From NCBI GenBank assembly GCA_964353185.1, contig CAYGUV010000002.1:1-64000 (forward strand): DNA of 64,000 nucleotides. The letters are read 5' to 3'. Each line of letters opens with the position of its first letter. The first letter of the stretch is position 1. The DNA comes from GCA-2708415 sp964353185 (GTDB lineage Bacteria; Pseudomonadota; Alphaproteobacteria; Micavibrionales; Micavibrionaceae). This document shows positions 15,404 to 23,524 of the stretch, in pieces. The notes below the pieces were generated by a model that did not search any database, was not told the DNA's origin, and saw nothing but the letters and a program-made list of their open reading frames with translations. Position numbers and translations under genes: made by a program.

Positions 15404-16507
15404 TTAAATTTCATCAGGTTCATCAGTAGAAAATATTTTATCGTTCATATTTTTAACAACGCTAGATGTATGACTTTCACTTAGGTGAGCATAACGCTTA
15501 ACCATCGCTAATGTCTTATGACCTAAGACCTCTGCAATTTCAGCTAATGTTGCTCCATTCATTGCAAGGTAAGAGGCGGCGCTATGACGTAAGTCGTGAA
15601 AACGAAAATCTTTAATTTTGGCTTTGCATAACGCCGCTTCCCAAGACTTCTTTATCTCATATGGTTTATCAGGATTTTTTAATGATTTAAAAACTAAATT
15701 GTTTTCATCAAACCCTACAGGCCGCAGATTCTTTAAATACTCTAATGCCTGATTATGAAGAAACAACGCCCTAGATTCTTTGTTTTTAGTCTTGAGTAGG
15801 TAAATAGTATTTCTTCCAAAATCGACCTGATTCCATTTTAGATTAAGAATTTCACTCCGCCTCGCCCCTGTACTTAAAGCAAGTACAACTATTGTTAGGA
15901 GATAAGGGTTATTAGAGGTCTTACAAGCTGCTAGTAAAGCCACCCGCTCTTTGTCCGACAAGAACCTTTTACGACCCTCTGGTTCTATTAATTTGGATAT
16001 GTTGGACATTGGATTAACCATGATCCAATCCCACTCCTTTACAGCTGTATTTAATGCTGTTTGCATGGCAACCCAATATCTATTGATTGTTCCACTTGAT
16101 AGGCTTTGCTTACCCTTTTGAGACGTTTTCCTTACCCTAGATTTATTCTGTAAGTTTTGACGTGCCTTAATAAAAATATCCTTATTCAGGTCAGACAGAT
16201 AATAGTAGCCAATTTCTTCTTTCCACCAATTCAGCAACCCTGAAACGTCTTTAGCCCTTTTGGGGTTATTCTGCTCTAATATGGATAGATAACGATCTAT
16301 GACATCTGCAATAGTATATTTCTTTGAAATGGCCTGTTTAAGATGTCTGCCTTCACGAATATCAGTTTCTGTTTTCTGTATCCATTTCTTGGCGTCTGAT
16401 TTTCGATTGAATGTCGCCGACTGAGAAGGCGCACCTTTTATTCTTACCCTTGCTCGATAAGTTGTGTCATTTTTATTGTCGCCAATGCGCTCTTCGATTG
16501 TTCCCAT
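15404..16507 (-). CDS. Tyrosine recombinase (phage-type integrase)
   Basis: 367 residues. The N-terminal about 60 residues form an AP2/arm-type domain (TYRARVRIKG ... KKWIQKTETDI), followed by a SAM-like core-binding domain (about 65-165) and the catalytic domain with the full set of residues: R216 (STGARRSEI), H304-x-x-R307 (FHDLRHSAASYL), H330 (VLGHKT) and Y339 (KRYAH). It lies 86 bp from the 3' end of tRNA-Trp, the usual arrangement for a tRNA-targeting element, so it should integrate and (with the HTH protein) excise this element. No Shine-Dalgarno site is visible before the ATG. Apparently intact. Confidence 0.9.
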   Translation of the reverse strand: MGTIEERIGDNKNDTTYRARVRIKGAPSQSATFNRKSDAKKWIQKTETDIREGRHLKQAISKKYTIADVIDRYLSILEQNNPKRAKDVSGLLNWWKEEIGYYYLSDLNKDIFIKARQNLQNKSRVRKTSQKGKQSLSSGTINRYWVAMQTALNTAVKEWDWIMVNPMSNISKLIEPEGRKRFLSDKERVALLAACKTSNNPYLLTIVVLALSTGARRSEILNLKWNQVDFGRNTIYLLKTKNKESRALFLHNQALEYLKNLRPVGFDENNLVFKSLKNPDKPYEIKKSWEAALCKAKIKDFRFHDLRHSAASYLAMNGATLAEIAEVLGHKTLAMVKRYAHLSESHTSSVVKNMNDKIFSTDEPDEI

Positions 16508-16592
16508 ACATTAATGGTAACCGCATTTTAAAAATAAAACCAGGAAAAAGTGTCCCATATTTGTCCCAAGGGAGGGGTCAATCCTCTGAAAG

Positions 16593-16668
16593 TGGCAGGG
16601 GCAGAAGGATTTGAACCCTCGGCCTACGGTTTTGGAGACCGTCGCTCTACCAACTGAGCTATACCCCT
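16593..16668 (-). tRNA. tRNA-Trp (CCA anticodon)
   Basis: 76 nt with encoded CCA (16593-16595), discriminator G, acceptor AGGGGTA/TGCCCCT, anticodon stem ACGGT/ACCGT with loop CTCCAAA, and T-loop TTCAAAT. Its 3' end faces the integrase, so it is the probable attachment site. It follows tuf on the same strand, as in other alphaproteobacteria. Confidence 0.95.
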
Positions 16669-16742
16669 ACGAATAAAAGAGTTTTACTTAAATTATTTGT
16701 GTTTGGCTAGTGTTTTTTACAATTTCTAAGCTTGGCAATAAT

Positions 16743-16768
16743 AAAAAAGGCCGCCATATGGCGACCTT
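16743..16768 (-). terminator. Intrinsic terminator of tuf
   Basis: Minus strand stem AAGGTCGCCAT/ATGGCGGCCTT (one G-T type mismatch), followed by TTTTTT, 26 bases after the tuf stop. The tRNA-Trp downstream must therefore be read through or have its own promoter. Confidence 0.75.
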
Positions 16769-16793
16769 TTTAAAATAATTATTTGTTCAATGC

Positions 16794-17969
16794 TTATTCT
16801 ACGATTTTCGCAACAACACCAGCACCAACAGTACGGCCGCCTTCACGGATCGCAAAACGAAGACCTTCATCCATCGCGATAGGCGCAATTAGGTGAACTG
16901 TCATTTCGCAGTTATCGCCAGGCATAACCATTTCAGTACCTTCAGGAAGGATCACTTCACCAGTTACGTCAGTTGTACGGAAGTAGAACTGAGGACGGTA
17001 ATTAGCAAAGAATGGTGTGTGACGGCCACCTTCGTCTTTAGACAAGATGTACGCTTCAGCCAAGAACTTAGTGTGTGGTGTGATTGTACCAGGCTTACAA
17101 AGAACCTGACCACGCTCAACGTCTTCACGTTTTGTACCACGTAAAAGTGCACCGATATTGTCACCAGCTTGGCCTGAGTCAAGAAGCTTACGGAACATTT
17201 CAACACCTGTACAAACAGTTTTTTGAGTATCGCGAATACCAACGATTTCAAGTTCGTCGTTTACGTTTACAACGCCTTGCTCAACACGACCTGTACAAAC
17301 TGTACCACGACCAGAGATTGAGAAAACATCTTCAACAGGCATCAAGAACGGACGGTCAACCGCACGCTCAGGCTGAGGAATATATTCATCAACTGCTTTC
17401 AATAAAGCGTCGATTGCGTTTTTACCAATTTCATCGTCACGACCTTCAACGGCTGCCAATGCAGAACCTTTGATCACTGGAATATCATCACCAGGGAAAT
17501 CGTATGATGTAAGCAATTCACGAATTTCCATTTCAACCAATTCCAACAACTCTTCGTCGTCAACTTGGTCAACTTTGTTCATGAAAACAACCAATGATGG
17601 AACACCAACCTGACGTGCAAGCAAGATGTGCTCACGTGTTTGTGGCATAGGACCGTCAGCAGCATTCACCACCAAAATCGCGCCATCCATTTGCGCAGCA
17701 CCAGTGATCATGTTCTTAACATAGTCAGCGTGTCCTGGACAATCAACGTGCGCATAGTGACGTGCATCTGTCTCATATTCAACGTGCGCAGTAGAGATCG
17801 TGATACCACGGGCTTTTTCTTCTGGTGCTTTGTCGATTTTATCAATTGATTCACCGTTACCGTATAACATAGCAATCGCTGCTGTTAATGTGGTTTTACC
17901 GTGGTCAACGTGACCGATTGTACCAATGTTACAATGCGGTTTATTTCTTTCAAACTTTTCCTTAGACAT
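16794..17969 (-). CDS. tuf: Elongation factor Tu
   Basis: 391 residues, close to the usual 394-396. The GTPase motifs are all present: GHVDHGKT (19-26), the switch I block RGITIST, DCPGHADY and NKVD; domains 2 and 3 follow and the protein ends in VGAGVVAKIVE. It delivers aminoacyl-tRNA to the ribosome. AAGGAG lies directly before the ATG. Transcription is from its own promoter (18082-18110) with a roughly 105-nt leader containing a 14-codon ORF. fusA/rpsG do not lie upstream, so this is the copy that stands before tRNA-Trp and, in relatives, secE-nusG. Confidence 0.98.
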   Translation of the reverse strand: MSKEKFERNKPHCNIGTIGHVDHGKTTLTAAIAMLYGNGESIDKIDKAPEEKARGITISTAHVEYETDARHYAHVDCPGHADYVKNMITGAAQMDGAILVVNAADGPMPQTREHILLARQVGVPSLVVFMNKVDQVDDEELLELVEMEIRELLTSYDFPGDDIPVIKGSALAAVEGRDDEIGKNAIDALLKAVDEYIPQPERAVDRPFLMPVEDVFSISGRGTVCTGRVEQGVVNVNDELEIVGIRDTQKTVCTGVEMFRKLLDSGQAGDNIGALLRGTKREDVERGQVLCKPGTITPHTKFLAEAYILSKDEGGRHTPFFANYRPQFYFRTTDVTGEVILPEGTEMVMPGDNCEMTVHLIAPIAMDEGLRFAIREGGRTVGAGVVAKIVE

Positions 17970-17983
17970 AAGGGCTCCTTTGT

Positions 17984-18028
17984 TTATTTAGCTTTTTTAG
18001 GTTTAAACAGCTTCGCGTTTTTAGCCAT
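17984..18028 (-). CDS. 14-residue leader ORF upstream of tuf
   Basis: ATG GCT AAA ... TAA encodes MAKNAKLFKPKKAK, five lysines in 14 residues. GGGGA lies 5 bases before its ATG, and its stop is 14 bases before the tuf ATG, with the tuf Shine-Dalgarno between. It is inside the predicted tuf leader. It could be a regulatory leader peptide or chance; no family is known to me. Confidence 0.35.
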   Translation of the reverse strand: MAKNAKLFKPKKAK

Positions 18029-18081
18029 CGGATCCCCATATACATGTTGTACATATGAACCGCCACGAATTCTAAGCCCCT

Positions 18082-18110
18082 TCATTAAGAAAAAAGGCCA
18101 TAAAAGTCAA
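18082..18110 (-). promoter_or_regulatory. tuf promoter
   Basis: Minus strand: TTGACT (18105-18110), 17-bp spacer, TAATGA (18082-18087). The -35 matches five of six. Start expected near 18075. Confidence 0.6.
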
Positions 18111-18176
18111 CTGCTTTTGCGTAAAAAGTGATGATTTTTGTGAAAAATAAAAATCTGATGCTAAATTAGCCTGATA

Positions 18177-18211
18177 CTAAAAAACTCGAAGAGGCAAATC
18201 TTCGAGTTTTT
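18177..18211. terminator. Bidirectional terminator
   Basis: Perfect 12-bp stem AAAACTCGAAGA 18181-18192 / TCTTCGAGTTTT 18199-18210 with a 6-nt loop and A/T tracts on both sides. It lies 12 bases after the stop of the small peptide gene, which it should terminate. Confidence 0.75.
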
Positions 18212-18222
18212 ATAATATTTAA

Positions 18223-18420
18223 CTATCCGCAAGCTGGCTTTGTATAAACTGCATTGTTTGTACAATGAGCAACAATCGGCCCTTCACCATTATTTCCCCA
18301 ATGATTTCTCATTGTATCAGTGCTGCCTTCAAATTCCCCAGACAAATAATCTGCGATCTCTTGACTTGCAGCTCTTTCAGCAACTAGTGATTTTGCCGCA
18401 GTGCCTCTATTTGTAATCAT
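18223..18420 (-). CDS. Small peptide with Cys-containing C-terminus
   Basis: 65 residues from the ATG at 18420, chosen because AAGGAG stands 7 bases before it; the longer frame to 18450 has no such site. The N-terminal 40 residues are helical and charged (SLVAERAASQEIADYLSGEF); the C-terminal 20 are Gly/Asn-rich with two cysteines, HCTNNAVYTKPACG. The split into a helical leader and a short Cys-bearing tail is reminiscent of modified-peptide (RiPP) precursors, but no modifying enzyme or exporter of that type is nearby. It has its own terminator, so it is expressed alone. No family recognised. Confidence 0.5.
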   Translation of the reverse strand: MITNRGTAAKSLVAERAASQEIADYLSGEFEGSTDTMRNHWGNNGEGPIVAHCTNNAVYTKPACG

Positions 18421-18742
18421 AAACCACTCCTTTTTGTAATTTAATTCCAATAATTTTGAATAAACTTAGGCTATATTACTATTTGCGCTTATGTCAATAA
18501 AAAATATCCTTATAGGGGATTTTTATCACTTTTTATCAGTTTGCTTTTGCCTTTTTAGGGGGGTGGGGGTCTATCCCCATTGAAATATAAGGGTTTTTAT
18601 CAGTTTGTTTTCAAAAGATAAGTACACTTCAGGCTTATTCTTAAATGAAAGCTGCTGCGATCTCTCCCGCAGAGCGATGCTGGGGGCGTCCCAGACAGTG
18701 AAATAATGATAGCATATTTTGGAAAAGTTTTTTTAAATTTAA
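18421..18742. other. Intergenic region with a direct repeat and GC-rich hairpins
   Basis: No gene seen. TTTTTATCAGTTTG occurs exactly twice (18530-18543 and 18594-18607), 64 bases apart, flanking a G-run (six G, T, five G; 18558-18569). Two short hairpins follow: CTGCG/CGCAG (18655-18672) and CTGGG/CCCAG (18680-18694). These may be regulatory sites for the small peptide gene or part of a small RNA. Confidence 0.4.
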
Positions 18743-18816
18743 TGGAGCGGGTGAAGGGAATCGAACCCTCATAGCCAGCTTGGAAGGCTGGAGCTTTACC
18801 ACTAAGCTACACCCGC
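18743..18816 (-). tRNA. tRNA-Gly (TCC anticodon)
   Basis: 74 nt with encoded CCA, acceptor GCGGGTG/CACCCGC, anticodon stem CCAGC/GCTGG around loop CTTCCAA, T-loop TTCGATT. A regular cloverleaf. Confidence 0.95.
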
Positions 18817-18916
18817 TTTTAAAAAAGTGCTGTCAATCGGTAAGACGAGTGACACTGCATTTGGTAATTACAATGTTATGATGCATTACACCGCATATTG
18901 TCAAGAGGGTGTCACG

Positions 18917-19831
18917 TCAATCATGCAAATTACACGCATTATGACGGGCATCATCAATGTCCCCTTCTGGATCCATATGAATAATAATTTCAGAATGTGG
19001 ATATTCAGCTATTATTTTTTCATCCAGCGCGCGGACGATGTCATGCGCCGCCTCTAGCGATAGCTCCTTATCTAATTCTACATCAAAAGAAATGTGGAAA
19101 TGCTTCCCACAATCACGTGTGCGTAAATCATGCATGCCCAAAACACCCTCATGCGATTGAGCCAGATCAAATATATGCTGACGCGTTTTGGCCGGAAGTT
19201 CCTTATCCATTAAGATATCAACGCTTTGCGTTGTAATCGTATAAGAAGTATAGAAAAAATATCCTGCAATCAATAAAGACATCAGTGGGTCAATCCATAA
19301 CGGCCCGTGATAATAGTGAAAAGCCAATGCAAAAATTACACTGGCATTTAAATAGATATCTGTTTTGTAATGGGCGAAATCAGCTTCTAATATGAGAGAA
19401 TTTGTTATCTTAAGGGCGCGCCGTTGAATATATAAAACCAACAAGGATAAAACCAAAGCCATAATGATAATTGAAACCGCCAGAGCGTGATGCGTGACTT
19501 CTACGGGGTTTAAAAAGCGATTTAAAGATTCAAAAATAACAAAAAGCCCCGCCGCCGCCATCAAAGACCCTTGAAATAAAGACGCCACACCTTCCATTTT
19601 TCCGTGGCCGTATCGGTGGTCGTCATCTGCAGGTTTTAAAGAGTAGCGCAAAGCATAAAACAAAACCAAAGAGATAATAACATCAACAAAAGAATCCACC
19701 ATAGACGCCATCACAGATGTAGAAGACGATGCATAAAAAGCAAAGCCTTTGGTAATGCTTAAGAAAATGGCTGTTCCAACGCCCCAAAGGGAGGCGAATA
19801 AAACGACCGATCTGTGTTGCTTGTCTATCAT
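18917..19831 (-). CDS. Cation diffusion facilitator (FieF-type metal exporter)
   Basis: 304 residues with six membrane helices and a C-terminal cytoplasmic metal-binding domain. Transport-site residues are visible: MVDSFVDV (Asp pair, TM2), HRYGHGKMEG after TM2-3, and DFAHYKTD (TM5). It ends in a His/Asp-rich tail. CDF proteins export Zn, Fe, Mn or related divalent cations against protons. The ATG at 19831 is used because AGGGA precedes it; an upstream TTG at 19846 has nothing. It stands alone, divergent from the kinase gene at 19911. Substrate metal not decided. Confidence 0.9.
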   Translation of the reverse strand: MIDKQHRSVVLFASLWGVGTAIFLSITKGFAFYASSSTSVMASMVDSFVDVIISLVLFYALRYSLKPADDDHRYGHGKMEGVASLFQGSLMAAAGLFVIFESLNRFLNPVEVTHHALAVSIIIMALVLSLLVLYIQRRALKITNSLILEADFAHYKTDIYLNASVIFALAFHYYHGPLWIDPLMSLLIAGYFFYTSYTITTQSVDILMDKELPAKTRQHIFDLAQSHEGVLGMHDLRTRDCGKHFHISFDVELDKELSLEAAHDIVRALDEKIIAEYPHSEIIIHMDPEGDIDDARHNACNLHD

Positions 19832-19910
19832 TTCCCTATATTGCAATACGGGAGCATGAAATCACAATATTTTATTTTTAAAAATTTATTATGTCAGGTT
19901 TAATGTAAGC

Positions 19911-21719
19911 ATGATAAATGCAGCTACGCTTGAAAACCCTAATCGTCCCAACATGCTTAATATTCTGTACGTAGAAGATGATGAAGAAGATGCGCGTATA
20001 TTATGTAACAATTTTGATAAAGAAAAATCATCTCTATATAACATCGTTCATTCAGCAACGTTTACGGATGCTCTTATACAACTAAAGAAACAGACATTTG
20101 GCGCCATCCTTTTAGATTTAAACTTGCCCGATGGCAGGGGGTTAAATGGTATTGATGACATCAAAGATATCTATCCTGATTTACCAGTAGTTATCATTAC
20201 AGGATATGATGATGAAAGCATGGCCATTGAAGCGCTACAAAAAGGTGCGCAGGAATATATTGTTAAATCCCATATCAATAACAATATTATTAAGCGTGTT
20301 TTACAATCATCTATCTTGCGCAAACGTGTTGAACAGAATTTAAAGCAAAAAGCCTATACAGATGCGTTAACAGGGTTGCCCAACCGAATTGCCTTTGAAC
20401 AGACCGCTTCTAAAATGATAGAACGGGCGGCGCGATGGAAAGAAAAAGAAGCCCTTCTTTTCATTGATCTGAATAAGTTTAAAGCCATAAACGACACATA
20501 TGGTCATGAAGCGGGTAATATCGTTCTTATTGAGACGGCTAAACGCTTGCAACGCAGCCTTCGAAGAAGTGATATGATCGCGCGATATGCAGGGGATGAA
20601 TTTATTTGTTATTTAGACAGCAAACGCGCAAAGCCAATTGATGAAAGAACGTGCCGCGCCGTTGCGGAAAAAATTGTTGCGGCCGTAGAACAGCCAATCC
20701 CCTTTGAGGGGCGAGACCTTTCCATCAGTTTAAGCATTGGTATCGCCATCTTTCCTGATGCTGGATCTAACTTTACTGAGCTTTTGAAAAAAGCAGATGC
20801 CGCCATGTACGAAGCCAAAAGCAGACCACATGAAAAATTTTGTTTTGTTGATAGCCTTCCCAGCGCCCCCATTATACAAAATGGCGGGATCAAAGATTCC
20901 GTGAATGAATGGTGCGAAATTATTAATATACCCAATAGTGGTTTATCTAATGAAAATGCCCTGAACCAATCGTTAGAGGAAGATAACATTCATGATAATA
21001 ATTTAGACTTACTCAAAAAAAAGCATGAAGAAAAATTTGCTGAGTTTGCCTTTACGGCAGCGCATGATTTACGTGCATGTGTGCGCAAAGTAATTACTTT
21101 TTCTGATTTACTAACCAGTCAATATGATGACCTAACGACAAGTGAAAAAACGCATTTTTTAAATCGGCTATCTGTAAGTGGCCATCGAATGAACCACTTA
21201 ATTGACGGGTTGTTGGTTTTTGCAAATGTTGTGAAAAATAATGATATTTTAGAAAAAACTTGCCTAACAGAACTGACCGAAGAAATTTTGGATGATTACA
21301 AATTATGGCTCAAAGAAAACAATGCAAAAGTACAGGTAAAAGAGCTACCCAAGCTATTAATATACAAAAACCAAATCAGGCAAATTATTCACCACCTTAT
21401 CATCAATGCAGTAACCTACAAAAAAGAAGATCAGCCCTGTCATATAACAATATCATCTCATAATAATACCTTAGTGGGGCATGAAGAATGTGTGATATGC
21501 GTTGCAGATGATGGAATTGGTATTGCGCCAGAATATCAGGCACAAATCTTTAAACCATTTAAACGTCTTCATGCGTCTGACAAAATTGAAGGAACAGGGC
21601 TTGGCCTTACGATTTGCCAGCGGGCGATTGAAAAACATGGTGGCAAGATTTGGGTTGAATCCCAAGCAGGCCATGGGGCGACTTTTAAATTTTCTTTTCC
21701 TTTGAAAAATAACCTCTAG
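19911..21719 (+). CDS. Receiver-GGDEF-histidine kinase fusion
   Basis: 602 residues, no membrane helix. REC domain (17-135): acidic pocket EDDEED, phosphoacceptor D69, K119. GGDEF domain (about 145-315): DALTGLPNR, AGDEF at 227-231 (active-type) and an RRSD inhibitory site at 218-221 five residues before it. Histidine kinase (about 370-600): H385 in AAHDLRAC, N499, DDGIG 533-537, GTGLGL 561-566. The H-box has Cys where HDLRAP normally has Pro. It would combine c-di-GMP synthesis with phosphotransfer. Its 3' end overlaps by 4 bp the convergent response regulator gene, a likely partner. Confidence 0.9.
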   Translation: MINAATLENPNRPNMLNILYVEDDEEDARILCNNFDKEKSSLYNIVHSATFTDALIQLKKQTFGAILLDLNLPDGRGLNGIDDIKDIYPDLPVVIITGYDDESMAIEALQKGAQEYIVKSHINNNIIKRVLQSSILRKRVEQNLKQKAYTDALTGLPNRIAFEQTASKMIERAARWKEKEALLFIDLNKFKAINDTYGHEAGNIVLIETAKRLQRSLRRSDMIARYAGDEFICYLDSKRAKPIDERTCRAVAEKIVAAVEQPIPFEGRDLSISLSIGIAIFPDAGSNFTELLKKADAAMYEAKSRPHEKFCFVDSLPSAPIIQNGGIKDSVNEWCEIINIPNSGLSNENALNQSLEEDNIHDNNLDLLKKKHEEKFAEFAFTAAHDLRACVRKVITFSDLLTSQYDDLTTSEKTHFLNRLSVSGHRMNHLIDGLLVFANVVKNNDILEKTCLTELTEEILDDYKLWLKENNAKVQVKELPKLLIYKNQIRQIIHHLIINAVTYKKEDQPCHITISSHNNTLVGHEECVICVADDGIGIAPEYQAQIFKPFKRLHASDKIEGTGLGLTICQRAIEKHGGKIWVESQAGHGATFKFSFPLKNNL

Positions 21720-22231
21720 ATTTTTAAATCAGTGTGATCTTTAATAATGTCATCAAATAACTTTAAAGAAAATGGTTTTTGCAAGTAGCCTGTCGCATTT
21801 AATTTATGTGCTTCATAAATACTTTCAGGGGATGTATCAGACGTTAATAAAATGACTTCTATATCTGATGTAATAGGGTGCGTACGAATAAAATCTAAAA
21901 CTTCGATACCATTTATGGTTGGCATATGAATATCAAGTAAGACCAAGTGGTCTTGATCTTTTATCTCGCTTTGATGGTAAATGCCGATTGATTCAAAATA
22001 CTCAAACAGCTCAACCGCGTTGCAAAAACCTTTCACATCTCCTACATATGCAGATTGACGCAAAAGCATTTCGCAAAAGAAACGGTCATCCATGTCATCA
22101 TCTACGATATATATTGTTTTTTGATGATTTTGACCCAATATTTCGTTTGTTTCATCATCTGGCCTGATATATTGCCGCAATTCTTGATTTCTAAATGTTA
22201 CTCTGTCAGAGTTTATATTGTTATATTGCAT
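21716..22231 (-). CDS. Single-domain response regulator
   Basis: 171 residues: about 38 unrelated N-terminal residues, then one CheY-like receiver domain with DDD (44-46), phosphoacceptor D100 in LLDIHMP, T130 and K152 (QKPF). No output domain. The YIVDDDMDD...F layout is that of RcpA/CheY-type regulators that work with phytochrome-like or soluble kinases. AAGGGA stands 8 bases before the ATG. Convergent with, and overlapping, the REC-GGDEF-kinase gene, so it is a candidate phosphate acceptor or sink for that kinase; this pairing is inferred from position. Confidence 0.85.
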   Translation of the reverse strand: MQYNNINSDRVTFRNQELRQYIRPDDETNEILGQNHQKTIYIVDDDMDDRFFCEMLLRQSAYVGDVKGFCNAVELFEYFESIGIYHQSEIKDQDHLVLLDIHMPTINGIEVLDFIRTHPITSDIEVILLTSDTSPESIYEAHKLNATGYLQKPFSLKLFDDIIKDHTDLKI

Positions 22232-22374
22232 AGTTTAGTCCCTTTCATTATTCCATATTAAATTGAATAGAATTAACGAATGGTAAAAAGGAATATTACT
22301 GTATTCTATTTCGACAAAAAATTTATTGCTGATATAAATAAAATTACAAAATTTAATCTATAAAGTTTACTGAT

Positions 22375-23424
22375 ATGCCTTTTGATACCGTTGTTTTAAA
22401 AACAATTGAATATTTAAAAATTCCTTCTGTCGTCGGGCATGAGGCGTTTTTCCTCAATTATCTAAAAGAAGACTTTGAAAAACTTGGCCTCAGCGTAACG
22501 CAGCATAATGGCTTATTAGAAATTAGCGGATCAAAACCTTATTCAAACATCATCACCGCGCACACAGATCGTCATGGTCTTATCAGTATTGGCGATGATA
22601 AATACGCGTATGCGGCGCAAATAATTAAGCAAAAAAAATATAATGCGACAAGCCCGTATACCGAAAAAACGCTTAAGGCTATTCAGGAACGTTTTATTGG
22701 TGAAGATGTTTTAGCATATTGTCCAAAAACAGGCCATATATTGGATCATGGTATTATCATGGGAACGCAAACAGATGATTTTACAGGCCAATCTTATTTT
22801 ATCATTGATGGTATGGTGATTAATAACCCAGATATTCCGATCGCCTACGCCAGAAACGCAGAAAATCAAGGGGATTTATTACGGGGGCAAATTGATAACG
22901 TCGTATCCCTTGGGATAATATATTGCCTGTTTCAAAATGGTTTTTTGGGAACGGCCTTACTAACATGCGAAGAAGAAATCGGGAAAAGCTGGACCTTTTT
23001 GCAAGAATGGTTTGAAAAACAATCTATTGAGACAAAAAATTTATTGGTGTTAGACACCAGCCCCTATCGCGAAAAAAACCCTATCCAAGAAAGTGTAGTA
23101 GTTCTTAGGAATCGGGACAAAAGTGGTATTTTCCACGCAGATTTAATTCAGGAAATTAAAAGACGATGCACCAAATTAAGCCTAAATTATCAGATCAAGG
23201 ATGAATATTTCTTGGCGCAAGGCTTAGAAATTGATGATTTAGGCTCGACAGAGCTAGGCCGTTTGGTGTTGGAAACCCAAGGCCGTTGGAATGGTGCCAC
23301 CCTTCAAATACCCACAACCGAGTATCACACCAGTTATGAAACAACCAGCAGAGGCTGTATAGAGAGTTTTTACAGGCTTTTGAGCGATTTATTAATTGAA
23401 AACCCGTTACGAGCACAACGCTGA
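22375..23424 (+). CDS. M42-like metallopeptidase
   Basis: 349 residues. The di-metal ligands of the M42/M28-type aminopeptidase fold can be followed: TAHTDRHG (H63, D65), QIDN, CEEEIG, LDTS, and a His late in the chain (TTEYHTSYE). The segment between the first two is divergent from standard endo-glucanase/aminopeptidase M42 members, so substrate is uncertain. It would be a cytoplasmic aminopeptidase or deacylase. Starts at an ATG with no clear Shine-Dalgarno. Followed after 100 bp by the ROK kinase gene on the same strand. Confidence 0.7.
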   Translation: MPFDTVVLKTIEYLKIPSVVGHEAFFLNYLKEDFEKLGLSVTQHNGLLEISGSKPYSNIITAHTDRHGLISIGDDKYAYAAQIIKQKKYNATSPYTEKTLKAIQERFIGEDVLAYCPKTGHILDHGIIMGTQTDDFTGQSYFIIDGMVINNPDIPIAYARNAENQGDLLRGQIDNVVSLGIIYCLFQNGFLGTALLTCEEEIGKSWTFLQEWFEKQSIETKNLLVLDTSPYREKNPIQESVVVLRNRDKSGIFHADLIQEIKRRCTKLSLNYQIKDEYFLAQGLEIDDLGSTELGRLVLETQGRWNGATLQIPTTEYHTSYETTSRGCIESFYRLLSDLLIENPLRAQR

Positions 23425-23524
23425 TTTGATTGGCTTTCATAAATTTAAGCTTTGCCTTTGCTAAAAATTCTGGAATATTCATTTTCATAGAAGATATAAG
23501 TAAGAAAAATAAGGGCTCAAACTG

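Noticed and set aside
18640..18700. Glycine-riboswitch-like GGGAGAGA on the minus strand
   Set aside because: The conserved second half of the aptamer is absent and no glycine gene follows.
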